Source: Pelargonium cotyledonis (lineage: Eukaryota; Streptophyta; Magnoliopsida; Geraniales; Geraniaceae). Taken from it: a DNA stretch of 28,291 bases. Shown piece by piece: positions 1 to 11,080 of this stretch. The notes beneath the pieces were generated by a model, which did no database searches, was not told the origin of the DNA, and saw only the letters and a program-made list of their open reading frames with translations. The stretch's first letter is position 1, and every line of letters begins with the position of its first letter. The translations under genes and the position numbers were made by a program. The DNA is taken from NCBI GenBank assembly GCA_036897625.1, contig JAYMTA010000466.1, forward strand, positions 1 to 28,291, in the 5' to 3' direction.

Positions 1-1
1 G

Positions 2-265
2 AAGGAGGTGAGCTTGCAGGTGGAGGACATGGAGGGGAGGCATTTGAATGGGAGGGACAGTTTGGGGATTTTACAAAGGGCGTTGGAGGGCAAAAAGGGA
101 ATGATAAAAGAAGGAGAAGTAAAAAGAAGGTACGAGGAGTTTATGGCGAGGAAGAGAGAGAGGAAGGAGAGGAAGATGAGAAGTGAAGGCCGATTAGATA
201 CATTGTGTGTGGCTTTTACTATCTCCGTGTTCGCTATGTTTTGGTTTCTATTTTTGTGCCGATAG
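2..265 (+). CDS. 3' end of an unrecognised protein with a C-terminal membrane segment (partial)
   Basis: The frame is open from the left edge of the window to the TAG at 263-265, so this is the end of a gene that begins outside. The 87 visible residues are very charged: a Lys/Glu/Arg-rich stretch, probably helical, contains the run RKRERKERKMRSEGR. It is followed directly by about 18 hydrophobic residues (CVAFTISVFAMFWFLFLC) and a final Arg. That layout, basic cytosolic helix then a terminal membrane span, is what a tail-anchored protein looks like. I do not recognise the family and assign no function. An upstream exon junction inside the first 20 bases is possible (TTGCAG at 14-19) but has no pyrimidine tract. 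Coding status is inferred from composition and the clean membrane segment, not from homology. Confidence 0.5.
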   Translation, partial: KEVSLQVEDMEGRHLNGRDSLGILQRALEGKKGMIKEGEVKRRYEEFMARKRERKERKMRSEGRLDTLCVAFTISVFAMFWFLFLCR

Positions 266-1723
266 AGAAATGACAATTTAGACCCGAACATGTTTGACAT
301 TCAAAATTTGACGTCCGAACATGTACCATACAAGACTATAAGTATACATATGTTTAGATTAGGAAATGTGTTGTCAAAAGGGTACTTTGATCCCAAGTTG
401 AAGTGATTTGCTTGCCATTAATTGTGCATTGTCGTATCTATTTTATTTAGATACACTCTTGGGGTACTTGAATCACTATCTACATTTTCAAAGGCTCGAG
501 TACTCTAGAAACACATACTCGAAAATTTTGAGTTCGATTGAACGAGTTATATAAATTTTCTTACATATGTGAGACCTAAATTCTAATTCATATCAATTTT
601 GACTTAAAAACACGGTTACAAACTCAAAATCGCTTTAGTATATGACAAAATTTCTTTGTAGACTTCTATTATAGGCTCCATTTATATATAAGTAATATCC
701 TTTTCGAACTAAACAATAATAAAAAGAATGTGGTTGAATTATATAATTCTATGCAAGAGACATTATAGTTTATTGATCCTTATATTTTACGAAAAGCAAA
801 AAAATTGGCCTGACATTTCTTTTAAAACAAATAATATTAAATCGATTAAGAATAAATCGCTATCAGTACATTCTATTATGAAAAGAATTAGCACAAGTAA
901 AAAAAGGTGAAAAGAATGTAGGTGGAGAGCCAATAAAGTAAAGTGCTGTGAAGCAACAGGCAACAACTAGATGTTGGGATTAGGTTAAGCATGAAATGAT
1001 GTTTAGATAAATTAGAAGTGATATTGTTGAAATAGCAATTGGCAGGTTCACTAGACATCATTTTGTAGTTGAAAATAGAGGAGATGCACATCATAATCAT
1101 TACTTCCTTCTTTGACCCAAACTACTAACTAGACCTCATTTTGCATATTTTTTTTAGCACGCTCATTTTGAGACGGATTTTTTAACGACGCTCATTTTGA
1201 GACGGATTCGAAACGTATTCAAGGAAAGTAGAATGTGATGCAACAAAAACACAAGGTATGGTTTGATTCACCTCCTATATATTATGTAGTTGAGCTCCCA
1301 ACATTAGTTACAATATTGCAGAGAAAAAAATGAGACATAACACATTGGATGTAGTAATAAATTTCATCAGTTAGAAGTAACTTACCAAAGGTTTCTCTAC
1401 AATATATGAGTATAGATTAGTTCTAGAATGACAACATTCAAAGAGACACAACACATTCACTCACAACTCAACTATTGTAAGTTAAAAAAAACCACTTTAT
1501 CTTTATTAAAAACAAATAACCTAATACTCTGCTTAATTTGAGTCTATTATTTTCTGCTGTATGATTCTATCAGTTTGTGCCCACAGTGTGATGCCTTGTT
1601 TCAAATTTGCACCCATCTGGTTTGCCGCTGTTGCATAACCCCGATAGTAATGAATCGTAATCACTCGGCGGCTGTATTTTCAGCTGTTATGCCGTAATCA
1701 CTCGTCGGCTGTTTTTTCAGCTG
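266..1723. other. Intergenic, AT-rich; no gene seen
   Basis: This stretch lies between the 3' end of the plus-strand gene and the 3' end of the minus-strand RRM gene, so it should hold two convergent 3' UTRs. Short open frames at 728-910 and 888-1100 have no coding character. The only structured items are two short tandem repeats (1159-1208 and 1656-1729), described separately. Confidence 0.6.
1159..1208. repeat. Two copies of a 21-bp direct repeat, resembling a Stowaway-type terminus
   Basis: The 21-bp sequence ACGCTCATTTTGAGACGGATT occurs at 1159-1179 and again at 1188-1208, separated by 8 bases. It resembles the terminus of the Stowaway-type element at 5212-5476 (CACTCATTTTGGGACGGA), which is also duplicated in tandem. 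It may be the decayed end of a related element; no clear opposite terminus was found. Confidence 0.5.
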
Positions 1724-1729
1724 TTATGC
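1656..1729. repeat. 37-bp tandem duplication covering the stop codon of the RRM gene
   Basis: Two copies of a 37-bp unit, starting CGTAATCACTCG and ending CAGCTGTTATGC, lie at 1656-1692 and 1693-1729. They differ at only two positions (G/T and A/T). On the minus strand the upstream copy (1693-1729) contains the TAA stop of the RRM gene at 1724-1726, and the second copy lies in its 3' UTR. Confidence 0.85.
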
Positions 1730-3623
1730 CGGCTTTTTTGCCAGGCTTTTTGTTGACTTTTTTTCAGGAGGGTCTGCAGCTATTGGCTTAGGAGGTCCTC
1801 TAGCTATTGGCCCCCCAAGAGCACGGGTACTGGGCTTTGCATAATCCACCAAAATAGTTCGTCCATTCAATGTCTGTCAGTCAAATATTTGTAATTTATT
1901 CATATTGAAAGGAATAAAAAGTGGAGTGGGAGTGAAAGGAGGGAGTAGAGACTGGTGCTGACCTTCCCATTCATCACATCTATGGCAGTGCGGGCTTCAT
2001 CAAGTGATGCAAAGGTCACAAATCCAAAGCCTTTTGATCTGTCCAAGTATTTATCCACGACGATTTCAGCTGGCAAAAGAAATGATGTTAAGCTCTGATA
2101 CATTGAATACGTTATAAAGAAGTTAGCTAATAGTATGTGCATAAAGGAACTCAAAACTGGTGTGCACCTCCAACGACCTCGCCGCATCCAGAGAAAGCTC
2201 TTGTCAGGCCATCCTCTGTGGTGTGATATGACAATCCTGCAATACCACGAGGGTTCAAAACATAATATCAATATGCACAAAATGGAAATTAAGTGATGCC
2301 ATAATTGGACCACCAAAGAGTAGGAAAGAACTAAGGGGTTTTCTAATAACCCAGAAAACCCAAGATTTTATACATGGCAAAAGCAAAACATATAACTAAG
2401 ACAAGTTTGATTAAGTAAATTTCAAACAAGAATAAAAGAGGTGTTCCGGAAAGTGCAGCATGAATGTGACAACATATATAGTCTCTTAGACCAAATTAAA
2501 ATGAACTGCAGAGTCGCACAAGGTATGTTCAACTTGTTTGCGGTTAGTAGCCATCCTGCAAAGAGTTATCTAATAAGACTCAACTCTAAACTATTCAATC
2601 CAAATTTTTACTACCCAAATGAAACCAACCTAGCTAGTTGATACATCCTGAATATTTTCAAGCCAAATTCCCCAACCCAAAGTTGCCCTACATTTCGTGG
2701 AAGGTTCTAGACTCTAGGTGGCTTGGAGGACTTGGCATTTCAGCTAATATTAGGACCCGAGAGAATGCGTCTCCCCTAAGCGCCTTATGGAGGTCTTCAC
2801 CATGCAGCATACTTCTATATTTGTTATTCGGACGCTGATCAGTGCTAATTTTCATGGTACAAGTATAACCGTGTTGCCCTAATTTGTGTTTATTGTGCTT
2901 GACGCCCGTGGATAAGGCTAGCCCCTCCTCCAAATGCGGGAGTTTGGGGCGCCGTACAAGGCCGGTTATCTCGGTCCGTGACATGGTGACTAGTAGTGGG
3001 TAATTAGTTCAAAGAAACTCAATAGCATTGTAAAAAACCAACACAGCTAAAAGCTTAAGCTGATAGTTGAAGATTCAATTCAATTTTTATACTCTTTAAC
3101 ATATTAAGCATCAAGCAGAGAGGATTAATGTTAATTATGCAGTGAATGGGTTAATAAGGAACAGATTCAAATAATGTTTTTGGCAGTTCACACAATTTGA
3201 CTGTGAAAAGAGATAGCTTTATCCTCATAGAACTAATTATAACAAATAGCATTGATCAACTCCAGTCCTAGCCGGCTTCAATCTACTGATAATCCAACAC
3301 TATCATTTCCAAATTTCGTTGGGGCATTTCGTCGAACACTTGCATGGAATTATCCGGAAAGACTCAAAATTGATATAAAGCACAAATTATAAGCACAAAA
3401 TTGGTGGGCATGGGTTGAAGCAGAACGTATGGTAGCAGTGAAATTGATGAGATATGATGGGAAAAAAGTTGAAGGAGATGAGAGCAGAGAAGTGAGTACC
3501 TCCAACGAAGAGCTTGAAAGCGATTCCTCTGCAAGAAATTAGAAGAGCTGGAGGAAGGAGAGAACGGCACACTGTTGTTGGGATAGGGTTGAGGCCCACC
3601 ATTAATCTCCTAAGTGCAGCCAT
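1724..3623 (-). CDS. Single-RRM RNA-binding protein, probably mitochondrial or plastid
   Basis: Four exons join in frame: 3500-3623, 2168-2236, 1963-2069 and 1724-1873, all with GT-AG introns (450 nt, 149 residues). The product binds single-stranded RNA through one RRM at about residues 37-113. The RNP2 motif KLFVGGL is at 37-43 and RNP1 KGFGFVTF at 77-84; DEARTAIDVMNGKTLNGR and ILVDYAKP follow as expected. Residues 1-35 lack acids and carry several Arg (MAALRRLMVGLNPIPTTVCR...), typical of an organelle presequence. The tail of 36 residues is rich in Pro, Lys and Ala, not Gly. It belongs with the small plant organelle RRM/glycine-rich RNA-binding proteins, some of which act in organelle RNA editing or splicing; I cannot say which member. 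Intron 1 (2237-3499) is long and holds a GC-rich patch. The start is the first ATG of exon 1. Confidence 0.88.
2690..2990. other. GC-rich patch in intron 1 of the RRM gene, possible retroelement remnant
   Basis: About 300 bases have much higher GC than the flanking intron and include an open frame of 98 codons on the minus strand (2688-2984). The frame has no recognised domain. The abrupt composition change suggests an inserted mobile-element fragment, but I see no terminal repeats, target-site duplication or poly(A), so the type is not assigned. Confidence 0.3.
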
Positions 3624-4835
3624 TTTTAAGTCGGAAGATAGCTTTGGATCAAGTGAAAAGAAGCAAGTGTAGCGGCGATAAATGTTGGCTGCTGGTTAAG
3701 GTAGTGCGTAGTGGAGGGTTTCTTTTCGCAATGTGTTAGGAGTTTGGACCCAGAGTCCAATGATTGATAAAATCATAAAATATGAGTTTTTTTTGTTTTT
3801 TTTTTTTCTAAATCATGAGTTTTTTAAGAGAATCCGCAGATTTGTGGCTGGTACCTTTAAACCGTTCTACCACACTTACACTAATCATTATTCGAGCCGG
3901 ATAGGACTATAAGTTTTAACGCAGTTGCATTCTCTGAAACTCGAATTCGAGAGTTCGAATTAAGCTGAAATTACTCCTTACTAGTTGATCCACGAGCTTG
4001 GAGTTTTTTTTTTTTAATTCTCATAAATTATGAGTTTAGAGTCTATACTTGTAAATTGTACGTCTTTATTTTCACCAATAAATTTATGAACTTTATAAAT
4101 AAATGTGTAAATTTAACTGGCAATAAAACGTCAGTTAAGATTTGCTAGGTCATTTGTCCACTATATCATATACTGATATAATTCTATTATAATCTCAATT
4201 TTGGACACATCCAATTGTCAACTAGTATAATTAAAAAATTTATTATGATTAATATTATTCTTCAGGTATGACATAATTAGGCTTTTATTTATTGATATAA
4301 TAATTAAAATCAAATACTGTCACAGATGAGGCAGACAGTAACATCCACTTTCTCATCTCCAATTCTTAATTGGATATATTTTATTTCCCAAATAAATAAC
4401 CATTTAGAACAATCAAAACTCACTTCCACCTTATATGGTCTCTCTTGATGAGCAAGAGAGAAATTAAACAAAAAAAAATTATTGATTGATTCAATACATT
4501 GAATACATGACGCTAACACCTCCACAACAAAATCACTAATACATGTGCGAGAGATGTAGAAAACCCTATTCAAACTCGTGAAACGTTCAATTCAAGCGGG
4601 GGATAGAGAGATAGAGTGCCATTCGTCACAAGTTCACAACAAGAACAAAGTAATGTAACTCGGAAATTAACACGTGTGCGATGGACTATAGAGTACAAGA
4701 TGTTAACACGTTCCAGTATCATCCCACCATTATTCCTGAATACTAGCCAATGAGCTATATACAGAGAACTGATCTTACATCTTACATGCCTATTAGGTCA
4801 AATCGGCCAAAGCAATCGGTATTTCTTTAGACTAC
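3624..4835. other. Intergenic: RRM gene 5' flank and DCP1 3' flank; no gene seen
   Basis: Both neighbours are on the minus strand, so this interval holds the RRM gene's promoter and 5' UTR on its left and the DCP1 3' UTR on its right. Poly(T) runs occur at about 3787-3808 and 4005-4015. The 87-codon minus-strand frame at 4310-4573 has no coding character. Confidence 0.55.
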
Positions 4836-7800
4836 TTATGATTGATGCGCTTTGAGCAATGCTTGGTGGAACAGGTCGATGAATTGATTGTCCTAGTATG
4901 AAAACAAATGCAGACAGTTAGTCAAAATACACATTTATCTTAATTTGCACACACACACACTTGTATATACTTAAGCACCATGCTGCCATACAACTGGTTA
5001 GGTAAATCTCAGGAAGATTTCTCAGCAAATCTATATACTTGCATATCCATGTGGCTGGAACGGTTAAGTCAAGTAGGCTAATGGTTCAAGTGGAATAACA
5101 CATACTACAGCCTCACTTTCCTTATATGAGAAAATGGGTTCAAGAAACTAGATATATGAGGAAGTGTTGTGTAAATAAGAGGAAATATTACCAAAATAAA
5201 CAAATGAAATACTCCCTCCGTCACAAAATGAGTGTCTTGTTTCTATTTTTTGCAAAAATTAAGAATTACAAGATAATTTAGTATGTTTCCAATATAACCC
5301 TCACTTTCTCCACCTACACCCCATGTGCAACCCATGTGCAGATTTGCCCATGTGCATAAGTGATAAAGGGTAATATGGGAAGAACACTAATATAATAACA
5401 TAAAAATAGAAACAAGACACTCATTTTGGGACAAAAAATTTAGACAAACAAGACACTCATTTTGGGACGGAAGGAGTATGAAGGAATACCTGAGCCAGCA
5501 TAAGAAGTGCCTCGCGAACTTTATCTTTGTTAATTACAGGCAAATCATTTGGGGTTGGGGTAGAACTTGGAGTAAGAGATGGTGGAGGAGTGGGTGGTGG
5601 AAAGGGTTGGAGCATTGGTGTTCCGTATGGACGTTGCAGATTCAGAGGAGGATGAAGAGCAGTAGTTAGCATGGCTGCACTGTTAGGTGGCATCATCAAT
5701 GCAGATGAAGAAGAAGGTGGTGTGAAAAAAGTGAAGGGCTTCACAAGATTAGTGACTTGATTGCTGCTAACTAAATTGGTAGTTTCATAGACGGGCATTG
5801 GAGCAGAAGATGCTGGAAGAGAGAGGGTTGGCGCCAAGGGAGTTGGTACAGGTGAGTAAGCAGCAACAGATGGATGCGAAGTTAATGGGACAGCTGCAGA
5901 AGAATGGTGGGGCTGTCTTGGGACTGTTGCATTAGAGGCATTACTTCCAAGGTTCATGGCAGCCTGCAATAGCAGAATTTAACAAATTTTTAAAACCGAA
6001 AATACATTGGATGCAAAATTAAACCTTAGAAAGTGAAGACAACAACAAATCGCATAAAGCATCATATGGGAAAGTGTGACCATGGATGAAGAGCAATCAA
6101 CAAAAGATATTGTCATGCAAGTTATTTTCAAAAACACCATGGAATATCAAAACTCAAATCCATCACTAATCTGTAATAAAGAATAAGGACTGAAAGGGAA
6201 AAAAAAAATTCATCAAGAAAATTGCCACCAGGTTGCCTGAATGTTCATACAGACTAAAGTGCACAGGCCTTGTTAATAATATTACAACTATAATATAACG
6301 TGCTGAATACTAAAAGCCAGGAAAACTGTGTACATGTATGTCAAAGGCATTATACACAAGTATATTTCACATACATGACTCCAACTTTCACAAATAGGCA
6401 CACCGCACACATCTCCAAGAGCATTTTCTAGTAAAGCATACTACTCTACACATAGATGATTTGCGATTATGAACATTTCTTGGATGGATGTCATATATAT
6501 ACATGTCAACAACACAACTGAAAATTTACACATTTTAGGGAGGATCTGAAAGATTTCCTCAAAATAATGTTAAAATCAGTTACAGAAGTAAGTATCCTAT
6601 GAATTGCGGTTTATTATAAAAGCAAGAAGCAATAATTGAGCAGATGTTGTATGTTGAAGATTGAATTTTAGAGCAGGATAAAGTACATACATTGAAAATG
6701 TTCATAAATGTATCATCAGCAGTAGGGGCAGCTGATGATGGCTCCAGTGGGCCTTCCATCACCGCCATGGTTGGGACTGCTTCAAGTTCAGCGAACTCAC
6801 TAAAGACAATACAACATATAAAAAAAGAAGATGAAGAAAGGACAATTAGGAGATAGAAACTCCAATCATATAAAAAATTACAGAATGTAATAACTAATAG
6901 TTTTCTAGTATCAGACAACATAGTTTTATTTATGTTGGTACATTCCCAAGGACCAGGAGGGGAGCTTACCAACAACATCTGAGTACAAATATTCTGAGGA
7001 AATGATCTTTTAAATAAATTTAGCCACCACAAATTTCTTAATGAGGAATTATACATTGGTTACTTGTATGTTATAACTATAATTCAATAGATATGAGTTT
7101 GGAAAATTAAATAGCCACAAATTTTAAATCCACAATGCAGAATATCTTAAACATGCTTACAAAGGCACTGAGAATATGTTTTCACGAGGTAACCAGCAAT
7201 AGATATAAAATCTATGACAAAGGAAATTTACAAGTTATTTCACAAATAATTTGGTTATAGACCTTCAAAGAATCATTACCTTTTGGTTGGAGCTACTTTT
7301 GACTTCGGAGGAACCTTTGAGTAAGCATTTAGTATCCTGACAAAAAAAATATATTAATAACAAATAAATTATTGACTATTTGTGTTTCCTAATACTTGTC
7401 TCACAACATTAACACATGCACTTATAAATACGTAGATGCAGCCGAAATCATTCCAGTATTTTGAATCATCGCTCAATTACATGACTACCTCCAAGTGTTC
7501 AAGTCACTAAAGCATCACATTTGCCATAACTCATGGGAAAGCCTTTTTAGTTCCACACAGTGATTGATCCAAATATGATCACTTCAACTTAATCATAACA
7601 TTGTCAACTATAAGAATATCATAAGCAAACATAAATCATTCAACCCATATGAGTTTTTAAAACTAACTGATTGAATAGTCTAAAAAAGTTTGTGGTGGTC
7701 ATTTGATTTGAAAAAAAAATCTAGAAAACCATGTGCTTTAATTGACTAGTACATATGGATCATCTGCAGTTTCATTTGCAAACATCCACATCTTTGAACC

Positions 7801-9784
7801 CCAAACCAAGTTTTCATAATACCCAAATAATTACTATGATATGTCCTACATTTTCATTCAACAGCCCATAACCCAAGAATTGGACTTGTAATAGTTGATA
7901 TTCCATAAATTGTTATTACACGATGGCACCAGATTACTCGTCTCCCTTCTATCTAGCACATGATATTATTAAACAGTTCATTAAATGGTTACACTATTGC
8001 TCTAACAATGTCAAGCTTTTAGGGCACCATCAGGCTGAAAGCTTCACTTACTTTAATCATTCCAAGTTTCTAGAAATAATAAACTCCAATCCTTCAGAAT
8101 TTTTATTATCTGTACCTCTTCATCAGTTATTCATTTCTTGAAGCTAAAATCTCACAAGTGGCTATCATCATTGACATTTTTTTTTGTATAAAAAGATGTA
8201 TATAGCTAGAAGTTAATGTAGAGATGAAAAAACAGAAAAATGATACCTATTAAAAAGATTTGCAACATCCTCACATTCACGCGCATTGTAAAACCAAATA
8301 CCATTGACTTCTTGGGCCGCATTCCGATACAACAAATATGGAATTTGAACTTCAAACTCAAAATCCTCCAAGAGATTCTCCACAAGATTATCTGTTTATG
8401 AAAGACATTAAATATGGAAAGGTCTTATGTCGCAATTCAACCTATATTGGATAGCAAAACCTGAAATATACGAATTACCTAATTGTTTCTGAAGTCATAA
8501 ATTAAGTCACACGGTAAGACAAATTTGTTTAATTTACTAGTTCATAATTGTCTATAATTTTAAACTTCTACTCTCTCTTTTTTATTGAATTTTAAACTTC
8601 TACTTTATTATATATTTTACGTAATATGCTCATCCAGAGATTGAAGATAAAGACAAGTTTCCATTTCATTTTAGCTAACCTGTTTTCCCATAAGTTTTAT
8701 AGCTATTTACATTCGATGTTGTCCAAACATTAACATTTAGTATCCAAGTTAATATACAAGATTCCATCTATGAGCTAAGCTACAAAAGTTAAACTCTAAA
8801 GCAAATGTGTTTGTTTTCAAGCTTTACCCATTGGCAGTTATAAAATATTCATCTTACGGGTATTATTTCCTATCAACAGCAAAGTGCAAATAGTAGCAAA
8901 AGTTGAACTTTTCTCAAAAATAGATTTCCTAACACTTCAATCACACCACAAGTTGTAAAAGAATTGGTACAGTTGTAAATGGGTCAATCAAACAACTAGT
9001 GTGTTCTCGCCAAACTTCATAAGGAAAAGTTAGACAACTAGAAAACATAGTTTTATTCCTAAATATCTTTTACAAACAGATACGAAAGAAGCACGGAACC
9101 TGCTTAATATTAGAATCCCTAGTTAAGTACATGAAATCATCTCATCATTTCCAAATTCCCCAAACCGCCCATGTCATGAGAACATTAAATTATGTAGCTA
9201 CAATTGTTGATGTAGGGAATAAATCACATTCCTTTTATACACAAAAGAAACATCAATCCTTTCACACACAATGACAGAGAAATTAAATCCAAACCTGTGT
9301 TGCGCCTATTCATAACAATGAACTGAAACCGGGGCTGAGTATTCCTAAATAAAACAGAAACAAGAAATTAGTTGAGCTTAAAGAACTCAAAGCTAAGTTC
9401 AGAGAAGGTAGAGCGCACACACACAAAATCACTAACAAACACACCACTACCTCTTAACAACAAAAAGAGATCCTTCAACGTCCTTGCGACTCTGCAACCA
9501 CCGAAAGAAAATTACATCAGAGAGCTTTGGAGAACCACAGATCCAGAAATTTTTAGGCGAATTGATGATAAAATTGAGAAATGGTAATAGAAATTTGCAA
9601 GCATGAAAGAAATTGATGAACGAACCCATTGGTTGCTCTCGATGTTGAACTCGTAGAAGGTGACGTGCGCAGCTGTGATCAAAATCTCTTCGATGAAAGG
9701 ATCCATACGCTGAAGAACAGTGAGATTGAGCATCTTCGTGCTCTGTTGATCTAGATTGGGCATCAGTTTACCGGTCTGAGACAT
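4836..9784 (-). CDS. DCP1: mRNA-decapping enzyme subunit DCP1 (decapping co-activator)
   Basis: DCP1 activates the DCP2 pyrophosphatase that removes the m7G cap, committing mRNA to 5'-3' decay in cytoplasmic P-bodies. Eight exons join in frame: 9626-9784, 9451-9491, 9295-9344, 8247-8391, 7280-7336, 6691-6799, 5490-5963 and 4836-4892 (1092 nt, 363 residues, close to the roughly 370 of Arabidopsis DCP1). Residues 1-140 form the EVH1-like domain: NLTVLQRMDPFIEEIL, HVTFYEFN, KDVEGSLFVVKR, PRFQFIVMNRRNTDNLVEN and NGIWFYNARECEDVANLFNR all match the plant family. SEFAELEAVPTMAVMEGPLEPS follows near residue 151. Exon 7 encodes a Ser/Pro-rich low-complexity region with PYGTPMLQPFPPPTPPPS. The last 38 residues (VINKDKVREALLMLAQ, then DNQFIDLFHQALLKAHQS) form the C-terminal oligomerisation helix region. 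The MSQTG start matches plant DCP1. A MITE sits in the last intron. Confidence 0.96.
5212..5476. mobile_element. Stowaway-type MITE (Tc1/mariner) in the last intron of DCP1
   Basis: The left end CTCCCTCCGTCACAAAATGA and the right end, which in reverse complement reads CTCCTTCCGTCCCAAAATGA, are terminal inverted repeats of the Stowaway class. A TA dinucleotide flanks each side (5210-5211 and 5477-5478), the expected target-site duplication. The element is 265 bp and has no coding capacity, as is normal for MITEs mobilised in trans by a mariner-like transposase. The right end carries the terminal segment AACAAGACACTCATTTTGGG twice in tandem. The right TA lies about 12 bases from the splice donor of exon 7. 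Confidence 0.9.
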
Positions 9785-11080
9785 ATTTTTCTGGTTGGAG
9801 TGAGAAACCCTAAACCCTAACCGAGATTTTCCTTCGCGATTTTCCCGGGAAACCAATCGGCGCACCAAGAAAATCAATTATCTAGACTCGCAGATTATAC
9901 TACTTTCACTTTCGGTTCAGTAATCCACTTGAGAAGAAAAATGGGGCAAAAATATTAGTTTGGTGATCGAATGACGAAAATGACCTTCGATTGCGGGAAT
10001 TCAGTTGTATTTTAAGTTTCTGTTGTGAGTGCAGTTTGTTGGTTCTTGAAATTGTTGTTTCTCATATCACTTGGCGTTGAATCAAAGTGTAGACAGTATT
10101 AGATTGCATTTCTGTCTTGTAAAAAGGAAAAAAAAAAAAACAATAAATTTGAGAAACTCTATTGGCAACTCTAGTTTTGTATTATTCAATTTTACAACTT
10201 TTTTGTTAACTTATTCTTGTCAAGATGGTATGAGGTTAGTTGTTAGAATGTGAATATAAAAAAGACTGATAATTGTTCAAAATGATTTTTTCCATGAATT
10301 TGTGAGCACGAGGGAGTAGAGCCCATGACGATTGGTATGTGAGAACTGAGAAGTGGACTAAATAAGCAGTACGAACTATGACACAAACACATTTGTTTTG
10401 ACAAGAAAATTAACAATCACACTGTTTGTTGTGAAAACACTTGCAGATGATGATTACAGACGCCGAATCGAGATCGCCTAAAGTTACAAGTGTACCTGCA
10501 GTTTTCTACTAGTTGTGCGAGGTTGGTTGGGTAGTCCTTGACAATGTAGGACAATGTTGAGATAAAGGTCAATATTTTTTAGAGTAGGGTATAGCAAAAG
10601 ATGGGCTGGTGGAGGAATCACCAATCGACGAGGCGCACAACTGGGCAGGGGTCCAGGGTCAACATGATCTAATGGTCGAGTCTGATGTGTTTTAGGTGGT
10701 TCAAACTTTGTTGATTGTAGGAGAGGTAATTAGTTTTTTTGGTTTGATCAATAGTGACATCTTATTTCTTTCAATTCGATTTGTTAGTATAAAGTTTGGT
10801 TTGTTAAAAGGTATGTGAATCTAACAGTGCATAGGTGAAAACCTTCGAATTCTGTGTTTTTGTTGATTGGAGTGCATTTGATTATTGAACTTCCTTCTAA
10901 GTAAAAGAAAAAGAAAAGATTGAGAAACTAAACACTTTGATTATATATAATTATCATTGAAATTGCTTGGACATTAAATAAATCACATCACACAAACCAA
11001 TTATTCACAAAATTAAAAACAGCAAAACACACAAAATATATAATGCACTACCAAACAATATCCCCCTGAGCTCCACCTCC
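9785..11080. other. Intergenic: DCP1 promoter/5' UTR and 3' flank of the Casparian strip gene
   Basis: DCP1 (minus) is transcribed away from this interval, so its 5' UTR and promoter lie at the left side. No strong TATA box is seen within 150 bases of the DCP1 start. A poly(A) run is at about 10127-10140. The frame at 10071-10253 has no coding character. Confidence 0.5.
9805..9822 (-). promoter_or_regulatory. Double telo-box in the DCP1 5' leader
   Basis: The plus strand reads AAACCCTAAACCCTAACC, two and a half copies of the plant telomere-type repeat, beginning about 20 bases upstream of the DCP1 ATG. Telo-boxes near start sites are known in plants from genes of the translation and RNA machinery, where they contribute to expression in dividing cells. 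The location fits DCP1; activity here is inferred. Confidence 0.55.

Noticed and set aside
5049..5099. tRNA-like A box (TGGCTGGAACGG) and B box (GGTTCAAGTGG) suggesting a SINE head in a DCP1 intron
   Set aside because: The boxes are only about 20 bases apart, too close for a pol III promoter, and no SINE body or tail follows.
9785..9877. In-frame upstream extension of DCP1 beyond MSQTG
   Set aside because: There is no ATG in the extension, and plant DCP1 proteins begin at the MSQ-type start.
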